Below, one piece after another: positions 1 through 8,903 of a stretch of DNA of 52,318 nucleotides (position 1 is the first letter of the stretch; each line of letters starts with the position of its first letter). A program made the position numbers and the translations under genes. Source of the DNA: JBAWXE01 sp037144255 (lineage in GTDB: Bacteria > Bacteroidota > Bacteroidia > Chitinophagales > Chitinophagaceae); NCBI GenBank assembly GCA_037144255.1, contig JBAWXE010000009.1, positions 1-52,318 on the forward strand, given 5' to 3'. Below the pieces are notes generated by a model. The model did no database searches. It was not told the DNA's origin and was given only the letters and a program-made list of their open reading frames with translations.

Positions 1-105
1 CTTGTAATCTTTGTCGTTTACCGTGATGGTACCTGTACCTTTGCTGATGTAAACACGAGCAACTGCTTCTTTACGGCGGCCAACGGCATTTTTTTGTTTT
101 TCCAT
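1..105 (-). CDS. rpsI: 30S ribosomal protein S9, N-terminal part
   Basis: Only the first 35 codons lie in the window; the gene runs off the left edge. The translation opens MEKQKNAVGRRKEAVARVYI, which is the conserved S9 start (GRRKxAVARV). S9 is part of the small ribosomal subunit head. The ATG at 105-103 lies 30 bases after the rplM stop, and rplM-rpsI is a very widely conserved operon order, so the two are almost certainly co-transcribed from upstream of rplM. Confidence 0.93.
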   Translation of the reverse strand, partial: MEKQKNAVGRRKEAVARVYISKGTGTITVNDKDYK

Positions 106-135
106 TTATATGAATGGTGTTTTTAAATTAGCCTT

Positions 136-579
136 TTAGAATTTCAATTCTTTTGGTTGTTGTGCTTTGTGAGGGTGTTCTGCACCTTCATACACGAATA
201 ATTTGGTATACATAGCACGACCCATACGGTTTTTAGGAAGCATGCCTTTTACAGCGCGTTCGATAGCTACGTTTGGACGACGGCTAAACAGTTCTTTAGC
301 TGTTTCAGCTTTTTGACCACCCGGATATCCTGAGTAAGTCAGGTATTCCTTGTCTTCCATTTTGTTTCCGGTAAGAATGGCTTTGCCTGAGTTGATAACG
401 ATAACATAATCACCGCAATCGAAGTGAGGCGTATAATAAGCCTTGTTTTTACCACGCAGAATAGAGGCGATCTTAGAACTCATACGGCCCAGTGTTTGAT
501 TGGTAGCGTCTGCTACATACCAATTGCGCTGTACGATCTTCTCATTAGCGGATTGTGTTTTAAAACTAAGGTGTCTCAT
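136..579 (-). CDS. rplM: 50S ribosomal protein L13
   Basis: The 147-residue product has the usual L13 length and hallmarks: WYVADATNQTLGRMSSKIA near the N-terminus, HFDCGDYVIVINS in the middle, and the GMLPKNRMGRAMYTKLFVYEG block near residues 110-132. L13 is an early-assembly large-subunit protein. It is the first gene of the rplM-rpsI operon reading leftward. A possible Bacteroidota -7 element lies about 85 bases upstream. Nothing unusual is seen in the sequence. Confidence 0.96.
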   Translation of the reverse strand: MRHLSFKTQSANEKIVQRNWYVADATNQTLGRMSSKIASILRGKNKAYYTPHFDCGDYVIVINSGKAILTGNKMEDKEYLTYSGYPGGQKAETAKELFSRRPNVAIERAVKGMLPKNRMGRAMYTKLFVYEGAEHPHKAQQPKELKF

Positions 580-981
580 TTCCTATTTAATGTTTTTTCT
601 TAATTATTTCCCGCCATCAGTTGTGTAATACAACCTATATACGGGGTTTAAAATTTGGGACTGCGAAGGTAAAGGTAGCTAACGAAACCACCAAGAAATT
701 CATTAACTATTTTTAGGGTACCGTTATAACTGATTGATTATCAATGAAATTATTGCTAAAATATTTTAGTAGGTAATAGGATCCACACATTATAGTATTT
801 TTTTAGTACGAATACATGATAACGGACAAAAGTTTATTAATAAATTGTTAAGTATTTTTAACAAATCACTTGCTTTTATATGTTATTGTTACTAAATTCA
901 CCCTAAATATCACCCTAGCACAGTTCTTGGACTATTTTATCATTCAATAATTAACCTGATTTACGCATAAAACATATACAT
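580..981. other. Divergent intergenic region, rplM/SusC
   Basis: About 400 AT-rich bases between two divergent genes; I see no ORF or RNA gene. The left part should hold the ribosomal operon promoter and the right part the promoter of the SusC gene. No clean TAnnTTTG box was found near the SusC start, and no sigma/anti-sigma pair lies next to it in the window. Confidence 0.5.
663..671 (-). promoter_or_regulatory. Possible -7 box for rplM-rpsI
   Basis: On the minus strand this reads TACCTTCGC, one mismatch from the Bacteroidota consensus TAnnTTTG. A TTG at 694-692 lies 20 bases upstream as a possible -33 element. The predicted leader would be about 80 bases. Confidence 0.35.
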
Positions 982-3900
982 ATGAAAAAAATCCTCTTGT
1001 TTTTTGTTCTTATTATATGTGCGAGCGCACAGCATGTGTTTGCACAGTCCAGACAAGTAAAAGGTAAAGTCTATGACGAGAACGGTTTCACTTTCCCGGG
1101 AGTTGGTGTTACTGTAAAAGGCACCACATTGGGTGGTATCACTGAAAGCGATGGTAGTTTTCAATTAGAGGTACCCAACGATAAAAGCATCCTGATTTTT
1201 ATGGCCACAGGTTATACACCTCAGGATGTAAAAATTACGGGAGGAGCATTAGAAATTCATATGAAACCTGAAGCAAAAGCTCTGAAAGAGATGGTAGTGA
1301 CCGCCTTAGGTATTAATAAAGAGAAAAGAAGTTTAGGTTATTCTATAAGTGAAGTTTCTTCTGAAGATGTATATAAATCAGGAGAACAAAACATAGTTGA
1401 GGCATTGGCAGATAAAGCCCCGGGTGTTAATATAACATCTAGTAGTGGAACAGCAGGTGCATCATCTAAGATAATTATAAGAGGTAATAATAGTTTTGCA
1501 AATAACCAACCTCTATTTGTTGTAGATGGTATTCCTGTAGATAATAGTACCAATACTGCAGCTGCGGGCGATAATCCTTTCAATGCAAATCTGGCAGGTG
1601 TAAGTGAATCCAATCGTGCTTTAGATATTAATCCTGATGATATAGAATCCGTTTCCGTATTAAGAGGTCCGGCAGCGGCATCCTTATATGGTCAGGTAGG
1701 CGCTAATGGTGCCATTCTGATCACCACAAAGAAAGGGAAGTATGGAAAAGGAAAAGGTATAGGAATAACTTATAGTTCATCTATGGAAGTTACCACTGTA
1801 AATAAACTGCCGGCTTTACAAGATAAATATCTGCAAGGGGATAATGGCGTATTCAACACTTTCAGCGCAGGCCCCGACGGACTGGTGGGAACAGCGGATG
1901 ATATCATGGGTACACCTAATAGCTGGGGGCCTAGAAAAGATACTGCAGGAATGAAGACATACAATAAGTATAATGATTTCTTTAAAACCGGTATGGCATA
2001 CAATAATAGTATCAGTATGACAGGTGGGAACGAGAACGCTATATTCAGAAGTAGTATCAGTAATTATACCAATACAGGGGTAATACCGGGTTCTAAACTG
2101 AATAGAACAACAGTGAATGTATCAGGAGAATCTAAAATGACAAATTGGTTAACAGTTGGGGCATCTGCTAATTATACCAATACTGCCGGTGAAAGAGTGC
2201 AGAATGGTTCTACGCTAGGTGGTGTAATGTTAACATTATTGCGTGCACCTATCAATGTAGATATCACAAAATCGTTTAACCCAGTTACAGGTCAGGGTAT
2301 CAGATATTATGGTATATATGATAACCCATTGTTTACTGTTAATCATAATCCTTATACAGATCAAACAAATCGCATATTTGGTAACATGTATGCCAATGCA
2401 AAGATCAATTCAGATTTCTCTATAAATTGGAAAGTGGGTACAGATGCATATACCACCAATACCAGACAAATATTTGATCTGTCCTCAATGGGTGATGATG
2501 CAAATAGTGGATTAGGACAAGTAAATAGATCTACATTAAATTACAGAAATCTATATTCAGATTTTATTGTAAAATATGATAAAAAGCTACCTAATAAATT
2601 TGAATTAAATGCTTTTATAGGACATAACTTTTGGTATACAGAGAATAGTTACATGTTTACAAGAGGTACTGGTCAACAAATACCTAACATGTACAATTTA
2701 GCTTACTATTCTACCTTATATGGAAGCAATACTGAATCTTATGAAAGAAGACAAGCTATATATGGTGATGCAGCTTTATCCTACAACTCAGAGGTTTATT
2801 TAACATTGACTGGTAGAAATGAATGGACAACAGCATTTGGTAAAAACAGCGCACCATTCTTTTTCCCTAATGCGGACCTAGCCTGGATATTCACAGAGCG
2901 TGTAAAACCGAATGATATCCTCAATTACGGTAAAATAAGATTGGCCTATGCGGATGCCGGTGTTGGCCCGCAACCATACACCAACTTAAATTATTTTAGT
3001 GTACCATTCATTACAGATGGTTATACCAATGGTAATGGATTCCCTTATTTGGGACAGGTTGGTTTAGGTACTGCAAATACTTATAACCCTGGTGGATTGA
3101 GAGCAGCACATGTACAAGGCAAGGAAGTGGGTCTGGATCTTAAAATGTTCAAAAAGAAATTATCAATTGAAGCAGTATACTACGACCAAATTTCAAAAGA
3201 TAATTTGCTTGCACAGCCTGTTGCCTATAGCACCGGTTACCAATATCAATACATAAATGCAGGGCAAATTGAAAACAAAGGCGTTGAGCTACATTTAGGA
3301 TTGGATGTATTGAAAACAAAGGACCTGCAATGGAATATAGGTATGAATTATTCTAAGAATATTTCAAAAGTGCTGAGTTTGACCAATGGACTAAATTCTA
3401 TGAGTATAGAAAGCGGGTTCTCTGATATAGGTGCATATGCAGTGGTAGGACAACCCTATGGTGTATTATATGGTACTGCTTGGGACAGAGACCCTAAGAC
3501 AGGAAAAATATTAGTAGACGCCAATGGACAAGCCATGGTAGCTTCTCAGGCAAAGGTAATAGGCAATCCTAATCCTGATTATTTGTTAGGTATTACTAGT
3601 AGTTTGACATATAAGAATTTCAATTTCTCATTCCTGATAGATATCAAACAAGGTGGTGATATTTGGAATGGTACTTGGGCAAGACTGAACAGAATAGGTA
3701 TGTCAGATGCAAGTGCAGATAGAGAAAAAACATATGTAATAGATGGTGTATATGCTCCTGGAACACCAAATGCAGGACAGGCTAATACTACCGCTGTTAC
3801 AGCTTCTTATTACTATAAAACATTCAAAGGTGATGGTGGAAGCTATGCTGCAGAAAATGCTATACAAGATGGATCATGGATACGCTTACGTTCTGTGAAT

Positions 3901-4119
3901 TTGAGCTATCGTATTAAACTGCGTGCTAAGAACACTAAGTCTATAGTTGATTATCTGGATCTGGGTATTACTGCTAAAAACCTGATTCTAATAACACCGT
4001 ATAAAGGAGTTGATCCTGAAACTAGTTTGACTGGCGCAGGCTCTAACATATCAGGCTTTGATTATTTCAATAATCCGGGTACTAAATCATTCTTATTTAA
4101 CGTAAGAGTAGGTCTTTAA
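982..4119 (+). CDS. SusC/RagA-type TonB-linked outer membrane protein
   Basis: This 1045-residue protein is a TonB-dependent beta-barrel transporter of the SusC class, which takes up oligomeric nutrients together with a SusD-like lipoprotein lid. A signal peptide occupies residues 1-21 (cleavage after FAQ). A carboxypeptidase-regulatory-like domain follows at about 25-105 (PGVGVTVKGTTLGGITESDG). The plug domain runs about 115-235, with VVDGIPVDNS and the SVLRGPAAASLYG block; the rest is barrel ending in a C-terminal aromatic/hydrophobic strand (FLFNVRVGL). The SusD partner starts 22 bases downstream. The substrate cannot be read from the sequence: no glycoside hydrolase or protease is in the same cluster. 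The ATG at 982 directly precedes the signal peptide. Confidence 0.93.
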   Translation: MKKILLFFVLIICASAQHVFAQSRQVKGKVYDENGFTFPGVGVTVKGTTLGGITESDGSFQLEVPNDKSILIFMATGYTPQDVKITGGALEIHMKPEAKALKEMVVTALGINKEKRSLGYSISEVSSEDVYKSGEQNIVEALADKAPGVNITSSSGTAGASSKIIIRGNNSFANNQPLFVVDGIPVDNSTNTAAAGDNPFNANLAGVSESNRALDINPDDIESVSVLRGPAAASLYGQVGANGAILITTKKGKYGKGKGIGITYSSSMEVTTVNKLPALQDKYLQGDNGVFNTFSAGPDGLVGTADDIMGTPNSWGPRKDTAGMKTYNKYNDFFKTGMAYNNSISMTGGNENAIFRSSISNYTNTGVIPGSKLNRTTVNVSGESKMTNWLTVGASANYTNTAGERVQNGSTLGGVMLTLLRAPINVDITKSFNPVTGQGIRYYGIYDNPLFTVNHNPYTDQTNRIFGNMYANAKINSDFSINWKVGTDAYTTNTRQIFDLSSMGDDANSGLGQVNRSTLNYRNLYSDFIVKYDKKLPNKFELNAFIGHNFWYTENSYMFTRGTGQQIPNMYNLAYYSTLYGSNTESYERRQAIYGDAALSYNSEVYLTLTGRNEWTTAFGKNSAPFFFPNADLAWIFTERVKPNDILNYGKIRLAYADAGVGPQPYTNLNYFSVPFITDGYTNGNGFPYLGQVGLGTANTYNPGGLRAAHVQGKEVGLDLKMFKKKLSIEAVYYDQISKDNLLAQPVAYSTGYQYQYINAGQIENKGVELHLGLDVLKTKDLQWNIGMNYSKNISKVLSLTNGLNSMSIESGFSDIGAYAVVGQPYGVLYGTAWDRDPKTGKILVDANGQAMVASQAKVIGNPNPDYLLGITSSLTYKNFNFSFLIDIKQGGDIWNGTWARLNRIGMSDASADREKTYVIDGVYAPGTPNAGQANTTAVTASYYYKTFKGDGGSYAAENAIQDGSWIRLRSVNLSYRIKLRAKNTKSIVDYLDLGITAKNLILITPYKGVDPETSLTGAGSNISGFDYFNNPGTKSFLFNVRVGL

Positions 4120-4141
4120 TTATCATTAAAAAAACAGATTT

Positions 4142-5509
4142 ATGAAACATATAAAAATATTTTTCCTCAGCATGGTATGTTTAATAGGCATATCTGCTTG
4201 TAAGCATAATGATGATCTCTATATTAATCCCAATAACCCATTGCACGCTACTCCTCAAACCTTGCTGACGGAGATAGAAGTAGCAACCATGAATACCTAT
4301 GAGGGTGATCTTACCCGCACTGCAGGTATACTGGTTCAGCATGGTGTAGGTGCGGATGGACAAGCTACTGCTACACAGGTATACTCTTTACAGGAGAGCC
4401 TCTTCGATAACCAATGGGGACAACTATATCAAACATTGGGAACTGCAGATTCTTTAAGAACCATATTTGGAAAGGCAAATCCTTATTATGAAGGTATTGC
4501 TGATATCATGATGGCCATGAACTGGGGCGCACTTACTGATCTTTGGGGCGATGTGCCATATGTTCAGGCCTTGAAAATAAAATTATACCCTAGTCCAATG
4601 TTCGATGCACAACAAGTTGTGTATGCTGGTATCAATACTTTGCTGGATAGTGCTATATCAAAACTGTCTGTTGATCCATCAATGAATGTATTCCAACCTA
4701 GTACCGATGACCTGATATTTGGTGGTAGCACTGCTAACTGGATAAAGACAGCATGGACACTTAAAGCACGTTACCTGAACAGATACAGTAACAAAAGCAA
4801 CTATGATAAAGCTACTATACTAACTTGGCTTGCAAACGGTATTACCGATGCAGGCTCTGATTGTATGGCTGTACATGGTTTAAAATCTAACGAATCAAAT
4901 CAATGGTATGCGTATTTGAATAGTCGTGCATATATAGTAGCTGCTAGTACACTGGTAGATACTATGGCCACCAGACCCACAGATCTGCGTTTAGACTTTT
5001 ATTTTGACTCTACAGGTGGTGGTGTTGGCGGTAGCTCAGTTGATTCACCGACTTTAAATGCATCGTATTGGGGTCCATACCTAGCAGGTAGTTCTGCAAC
5101 ACCAACTCCATTGGTAACATATGCTGAGGCAAAGTTCATTGAGGCAGAAGTAAAAGTACGCCAAGCTGACCCTACGGCATTTACTACTTTGAATGATGCT
5201 ATTGTGGCATCTTGTACCAAAGTTACAGGAGGGTTGTATACAGGAGCTGACATTGCCACCTATACTGCCACTAATACTAATTTGAACAGTGTGATGTTTG
5301 AAAAATGGATAGCTATGTTTGGACAGATGGAAGTATATACTGATTACAGGAGAACAAAATTACCTCATCTCACTCCGGTTGCAGGTGCTTCTACTACTAC
5401 TATACCAGATCGTTTCCCAATGTCTCAGGCAGAAAGAACAGGTAATAAAAATACACCTTCACCGGCTGCATCCAGTATTATTTTGCCGGTTTGGTTCGAA
5501 ACACCATAA
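4142..5509 (+). CDS. SusD/RagB-like outer membrane lipoprotein
   Basis: This 455-residue protein is the lipoprotein partner of the upstream SusC-type transporter and should sit over the barrel on the outer face of the outer membrane. The signal peptide ends in a lipobox GISAC with the lipidated cysteine at residue 20. The following NPNNPLHATPQTLL and the MNWGALTDLWGDVPYVQAL block are typical of the SusD-like_2 group (PF12771 type) rather than the classic starch SusD. The last part (PRRFPM-like DRFPMSQAERTGN) is also typical. It forms a two-gene operon with SusC and is followed by a strong hairpin. The ligand is unknown. Confidence 0.9.
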   Translation: MKHIKIFFLSMVCLIGISACKHNDDLYINPNNPLHATPQTLLTEIEVATMNTYEGDLTRTAGILVQHGVGADGQATATQVYSLQESLFDNQWGQLYQTLGTADSLRTIFGKANPYYEGIADIMMAMNWGALTDLWGDVPYVQALKIKLYPSPMFDAQQVVYAGINTLLDSAISKLSVDPSMNVFQPSTDDLIFGGSTANWIKTAWTLKARYLNRYSNKSNYDKATILTWLANGITDAGSDCMAVHGLKSNESNQWYAYLNSRAYIVAASTLVDTMATRPTDLRLDFYFDSTGGGVGGSSVDSPTLNASYWGPYLAGSSATPTPLVTYAEAKFIEAEVKVRQADPTAFTTLNDAIVASCTKVTGGLYTGADIATYTATNTNLNSVMFEKWIAMFGQMEVYTDYRRTKLPHLTPVAGASTTTIPDRFPMSQAERTGNKNTPSPAASSIILPVWFETP

Positions 5510-5533
5510 TTGACACTACATTTTTTGAATATT

Positions 5534-5567
5534 ACATAGAGCCCGAACCAACGTTCGGGCTCTATGT
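5534..5567 (+). terminator. Hairpin terminator after SusCD
   Basis: A perfect 15-base-pair stem (ACATAGAGCCCGAAC with GTTCGGGCTCTATGT) closes a CAAC loop 24 bases after the SusD stop. There is no T-run after the stem, so it may act as a stability hairpin or a weak terminator. Confidence 0.7.
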
Positions 5568-5634
5568 GTATGTAGAAACAAGGTAAAAACATATTATTAA
5601 CATGTAACCAGTAACCACCCAACCTATCCTTGGT

Positions 5635-5642
5635 TACCTTTG
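5635..5642 (+). promoter_or_regulatory. -7 box upstream of OmpA gene
   Basis: TACCTTTG matches the Bacteroidota -7 consensus TAnnTTTG exactly, ending 12 bases before the ATG at 5655. No convincing -33 TTTG was found. It lies inside the longer TTG-initiated reading frame, which supports the internal ATG as the true start. Confidence 0.5.
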
Positions 5643-5654
5643 CTAACTCATTGT

Positions 5655-6971
5655 ATGAAGAAATATATCATTTTTATTCTGGTAGTACTCATCAGCTTGA
5701 TGCAAGTATCTGATGCAAACGCACAAAATGACGGCATTGGCATTCATTTTGGTGCCTATGATTTTTATGGAAAGCAATCCTGTAATTATTTCTTCGTTCA
5801 AAGAGACAGGATCAATTACAAATCGGATAATACTAAGAACGATACTACTACTCGTTATGCATTGCTTTGGAACACATTAGTAGGTGCTTCTTATTGGCAT
5901 AGATTTGACAGGCATTGGGATATCAAACTTGGAATGACCTTATCAAACCTCATATATCCAAATAGCAGTAATGATAAATCATACCAAAATTATTTGCTGT
6001 ATGGTGTAGGTAATAAAACAAAAGTATTATTAGTAGAGGTGGATGGGAATGCACATTACAATTTCTTATCCAGAGCCAAACATACAGCCAGTCCATACGC
6101 ATTAGCAGGTCTTAGTTTTTCTGCACATGACAGATATGTAGGTGCCGAGCTGCCAGTAGGCGGAGGTGTAAATGTGAGATTGATACAAAGCATTTTTTTC
6201 AATGCGGAAATTGCGTATAAACTGGCCTTATTCGATAACGATCAGAATCACATACAATACTCTGCAGGGATAGTATATTTTGTACAGCCTTGGAAGAAAA
6301 TAGTAAAGAAAACAAAGGAGCAAATAGCCCAAGAGTTGGATACCGATCATGATGGAATCCCGGATATTTACGACCATTGTCCATTGGTAAAAGGCCCTGC
6401 CAGATTCCATGGTTGCCCTGATACTGACGGAGATGGTATTCCTGATGATGAGGATGAATGTCCTACGCAAGCAGGTCTTCCGGATTTTAATGGTTGCCCT
6501 GATACCGATGGGGACGGTATACCTGATAAAAGAGATAGATGTCCTTTCGAGGCCGGTCCTGCTGATAATGGTGGTTGCCCGGTAGGTAATCTTGATATAA
6601 GACCGGATGTGATAGAAAGAGTAGATAATGCAGCAAAAGCCATCTATTTTGAAACTGCGAAAGCAACTTTGAAACCAGAATCATTCAAACAGTTGAATAT
6701 CATTGCCAATATTCTTAATGAGGATGAGAACCTCTTTGCTGATATTGAAGGATATACTGATAATGTAGGTCAGGATATGAAGAACCTGAAACTATCAGAA
6801 GAAAGAGCTAATGCTTGCCGCAATTATCTGATAGAAAAAGGCATCAGTGCTGATAGGCTTACAGCCAGAGGTTACGGTCCCGTACTGCCTGTAGCAGACA
6901 ATAAAACACCTGCCGGACGAGCTCAAAATCGTCGCACTGAGGTTAAACTTCGTACTACTAAAAGAAAATGA
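5655..6971 (+). CDS. OmpA-family protein with thrombospondin type 3 repeats
   Basis: The 438-residue product starts at the ATG at 5655, which opens a clear signal peptide (MKKYIIFILVVLISLMQVSD, cleavage after ANA). A beta-barrel-like N-terminal domain runs to about residue 215. Three calcium-binding thrombospondin type 3 repeats follow at about 228-310 (DTDHDGIPD, DTDGDGIPD twice, each closing with GCP). The C-terminal OmpA/MotB domain (about 320-438) holds the peptidoglycan-binding motif NLKLSEERANACRNYL and RGYGPVLPVADN, RAQNRRTE. The protein should anchor the outer membrane to peptidoglycan. It is transcribed alone, between a -7 box and a strong terminator. Confidence 0.92.
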   Translation: MKKYIIFILVVLISLMQVSDANAQNDGIGIHFGAYDFYGKQSCNYFFVQRDRINYKSDNTKNDTTTRYALLWNTLVGASYWHRFDRHWDIKLGMTLSNLIYPNSSNDKSYQNYLLYGVGNKTKVLLVEVDGNAHYNFLSRAKHTASPYALAGLSFSAHDRYVGAELPVGGGVNVRLIQSIFFNAEIAYKLALFDNDQNHIQYSAGIVYFVQPWKKIVKKTKEQIAQELDTDHDGIPDIYDHCPLVKGPARFHGCPDTDGDGIPDDEDECPTQAGLPDFNGCPDTDGDGIPDKRDRCPFEAGPADNGGCPVGNLDIRPDVIERVDNAAKAIYFETAKATLKPESFKQLNIIANILNEDENLFADIEGYTDNVGQDMKNLKLSEERANACRNYLIEKGISADRLTARGYGPVLPVADNKTPAGRAQNRRTEVKLRTTKRK

Positions 6972-6987
6972 TCTGTAAATATCTATT

Positions 6988-7023
6988 AAAGAAAATGTCC
7001 CCAAAATCGGGGACATTTTCTTT
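6988..7023. terminator. Bidirectional terminator hairpin
   Basis: A perfect 15-base-pair stem (AAAGAAAATGTCCCC with its complement) around a six-base loop lies between the convergent OmpA and M2 peptidase genes. The arms are A-rich on one side and T-rich on the other, so it can terminate in both directions. Confidence 0.85.
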
Positions 7024-7039
7024 ATGAAAAAGAATTCTA

Positions 7040-8848
7040 TTATAGCGTTTCAGGTAAAGTATATTTTCTACTCTTGTTTTGTTCTTGTAGCCATTTCACT
7101 AATGGTTGAAAGTATTCTAACATGGCCTTTGCATTCAGTTCGTCTCCTGTCGATTCTTTCAATACTACACGCCAGTCTTTAGAAGCACCCGGAGCCATTA
7201 TCTTACGTATAAAATCACCTATCTCCTTATGCCCATAATAATTAGTAGCATGTGGGTCCTGATGCAGTATGTTCTTTGCTATATGGTTATGTAACTGATA
7301 TAACAATATATAAGACAGGGCATAATCGTAATACTGTGCAGGGTCGTCGTTGATATGAGTTTTCGTAGCAGCATCACAATAGTCCTCAGCCCTATCTGAC
7401 GGAGGTACTATACCCTGATATTTCTTAGCCAGTTCCCACCATTTATGATTGAATTGGTCAGGTGATAGGTTATCTGCATACATTGCTTTTTCAAAATTAC
7501 TCATAGTACCCGATGAAAAGAAGATGAATACAACTGAATTAAGTGCTTCTTTCAGCAACATCTGAATGCTGTCTGTTTTTACATGAGGGTCTATTAATCC
7601 TCGGCCGGCAAGGAAAGGTTTTTGCATAGCTGCAAGACCCATCATAGTACCCAATGCTTCGTGATACGCACGGTTAGCACCCTGACGCAATAATGGTGGC
7701 ACTTCGTTATTAGAATAGGTAAGATAGTAATAGATATGTCCCAGTTCATGATGTGCTGTTTCAAACCACTCAGCATTTGTTTCTACACTCATCAGGCTAC
7801 GTACATTTTTATCCAGATCCATATGCCATGCAGATGCATGATTGTTCTTTTTCACACTTGAATCTGCCGGATAAGGATACAAACTGGAATTATCCCAGAA
7901 GGTTTTAGGTAATGCCGGGAAACCAATACTGACATACATTTCCTCCCCATCTTTCACTATCCACTCAGCCGATTTGGTACGCAGTACACTATCAAGATTG
8001 ATACCTTTTACATTAACGGTAGAACTCCAATCCTGTCCCCAGCGATTAGGTAGCCAGTGTGCAGGTAAAAAATCAGGTACATCTTTGGCATGATATTTTT
8101 GAGCCAGTTCATAACGCATCCAGGTATGCATTTCCCTGTACAATGGATATAATTCACGCATCAGCCTATCCATAGTATTCATCATTTCGTCACTTTTCAT
8201 ACCATAGTCCGATACCTGATAAGAAAAGAAATCATGATAGCCCAATGCCTGTACAGTTTTGTTGCGTAGTTCACGAAGATTCACCAGCCCACTCTTTAAA
8301 GGTTTACCTACTTCTTTGCTGGCTTCCCAAGCAGCTAATCGTTTGTTGATATCGGTCTCGCTTTTGAGAATACCATCTATATCATTGGTACTCACTTTTT
8401 TACCATCCAGCATATATTGGAAGCCATAAAGCTTTTGTGTTTGTTCATTTTCAGCTTTGATACGTTGTTTTACTACATCAGCAATGGTTTGCGGATTATT
8501 AGCAGCAGCATAGAGTATAAATTCCAGCTGCTTTTTTTGAAGGTCTGTTAGCTTATCCTTCAGTGGCAGATACTTATTGGCCTTTTCTATGTTTTCTTTA
8601 CTACCTGTAAATGCTGCCATCGCTTCATCAGCTTTTTGTGCAGCCAATGTATTGCTACTATCTCCCTGCTTGATCTCTATATTTGACTTCCATTGTGCAT
8701 TTTGGCAATTGGTATAGAGCTCTACATACTTTTGTGTATAAGTGTCTATAAATTTTTGAGCCTCTTTTTGCACATTATTGTCGTTAGACTGACAAGAAAA
8801 AAACAGAAGGGAATAGAAGGTGATTATGTAAACACTCAGTTTTTTCAT
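7040..8848 (-). CDS. M2-family (ACE-like) zinc peptidase lipoprotein
   Basis: The 602-residue product belongs to peptidase family M2, the angiotensin-converting-enzyme family of peptidyl-dipeptidases. The zinc motif AHHELGH (HExxH) lies near residue 366 and the third ligand is in YHEALGTMMGLAA about 28 residues later, as in ACE. The N-terminal signal ends in FFSC, so the protein is probably a lipoprotein lipidated at Cys19 and held in the periplasm or outer membrane. Length fits bacterial single-domain M2 enzymes. An M28 aminopeptidase gene lies 55 bases upstream-side in the same direction... the two may share a role in digesting peptides, which is inference. Confidence 0.92.
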   Translation of the reverse strand: MKKLSVYIITFYSLLFFSCQSNDNNVQKEAQKFIDTYTQKYVELYTNCQNAQWKSNIEIKQGDSSNTLAAQKADEAMAAFTGSKENIEKANKYLPLKDKLTDLQKKQLEFILYAAANNPQTIADVVKQRIKAENEQTQKLYGFQYMLDGKKVSTNDIDGILKSETDINKRLAAWEASKEVGKPLKSGLVNLRELRNKTVQALGYHDFFSYQVSDYGMKSDEMMNTMDRLMRELYPLYREMHTWMRYELAQKYHAKDVPDFLPAHWLPNRWGQDWSSTVNVKGINLDSVLRTKSAEWIVKDGEEMYVSIGFPALPKTFWDNSSLYPYPADSSVKKNNHASAWHMDLDKNVRSLMSVETNAEWFETAHHELGHIYYYLTYSNNEVPPLLRQGANRAYHEALGTMMGLAAMQKPFLAGRGLIDPHVKTDSIQMLLKEALNSVVFIFFSSGTMSNFEKAMYADNLSPDQFNHKWWELAKKYQGIVPPSDRAEDYCDAATKTHINDDPAQYYDYALSYILLYQLHNHIAKNILHQDPHATNYYGHKEIGDFIRKIMAPGASKDWRVVLKESTGDELNAKAMLEYFQPLVKWLQEQNKSRKYTLPETL

Positions 8849-8903
8849 CGCTTTTTTTCTAAAATTAGAAAATAAGGAGGATTATTTACAGCATTTATGC
8901 TTT

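Noticed and set aside
982..5509. Complete polysaccharide utilisation locus
   Set aside because: Only the SusC/SusD pair is present; there is no carbohydrate-active enzyme, no sensor regulator and no sigma/anti-sigma pair next to it.
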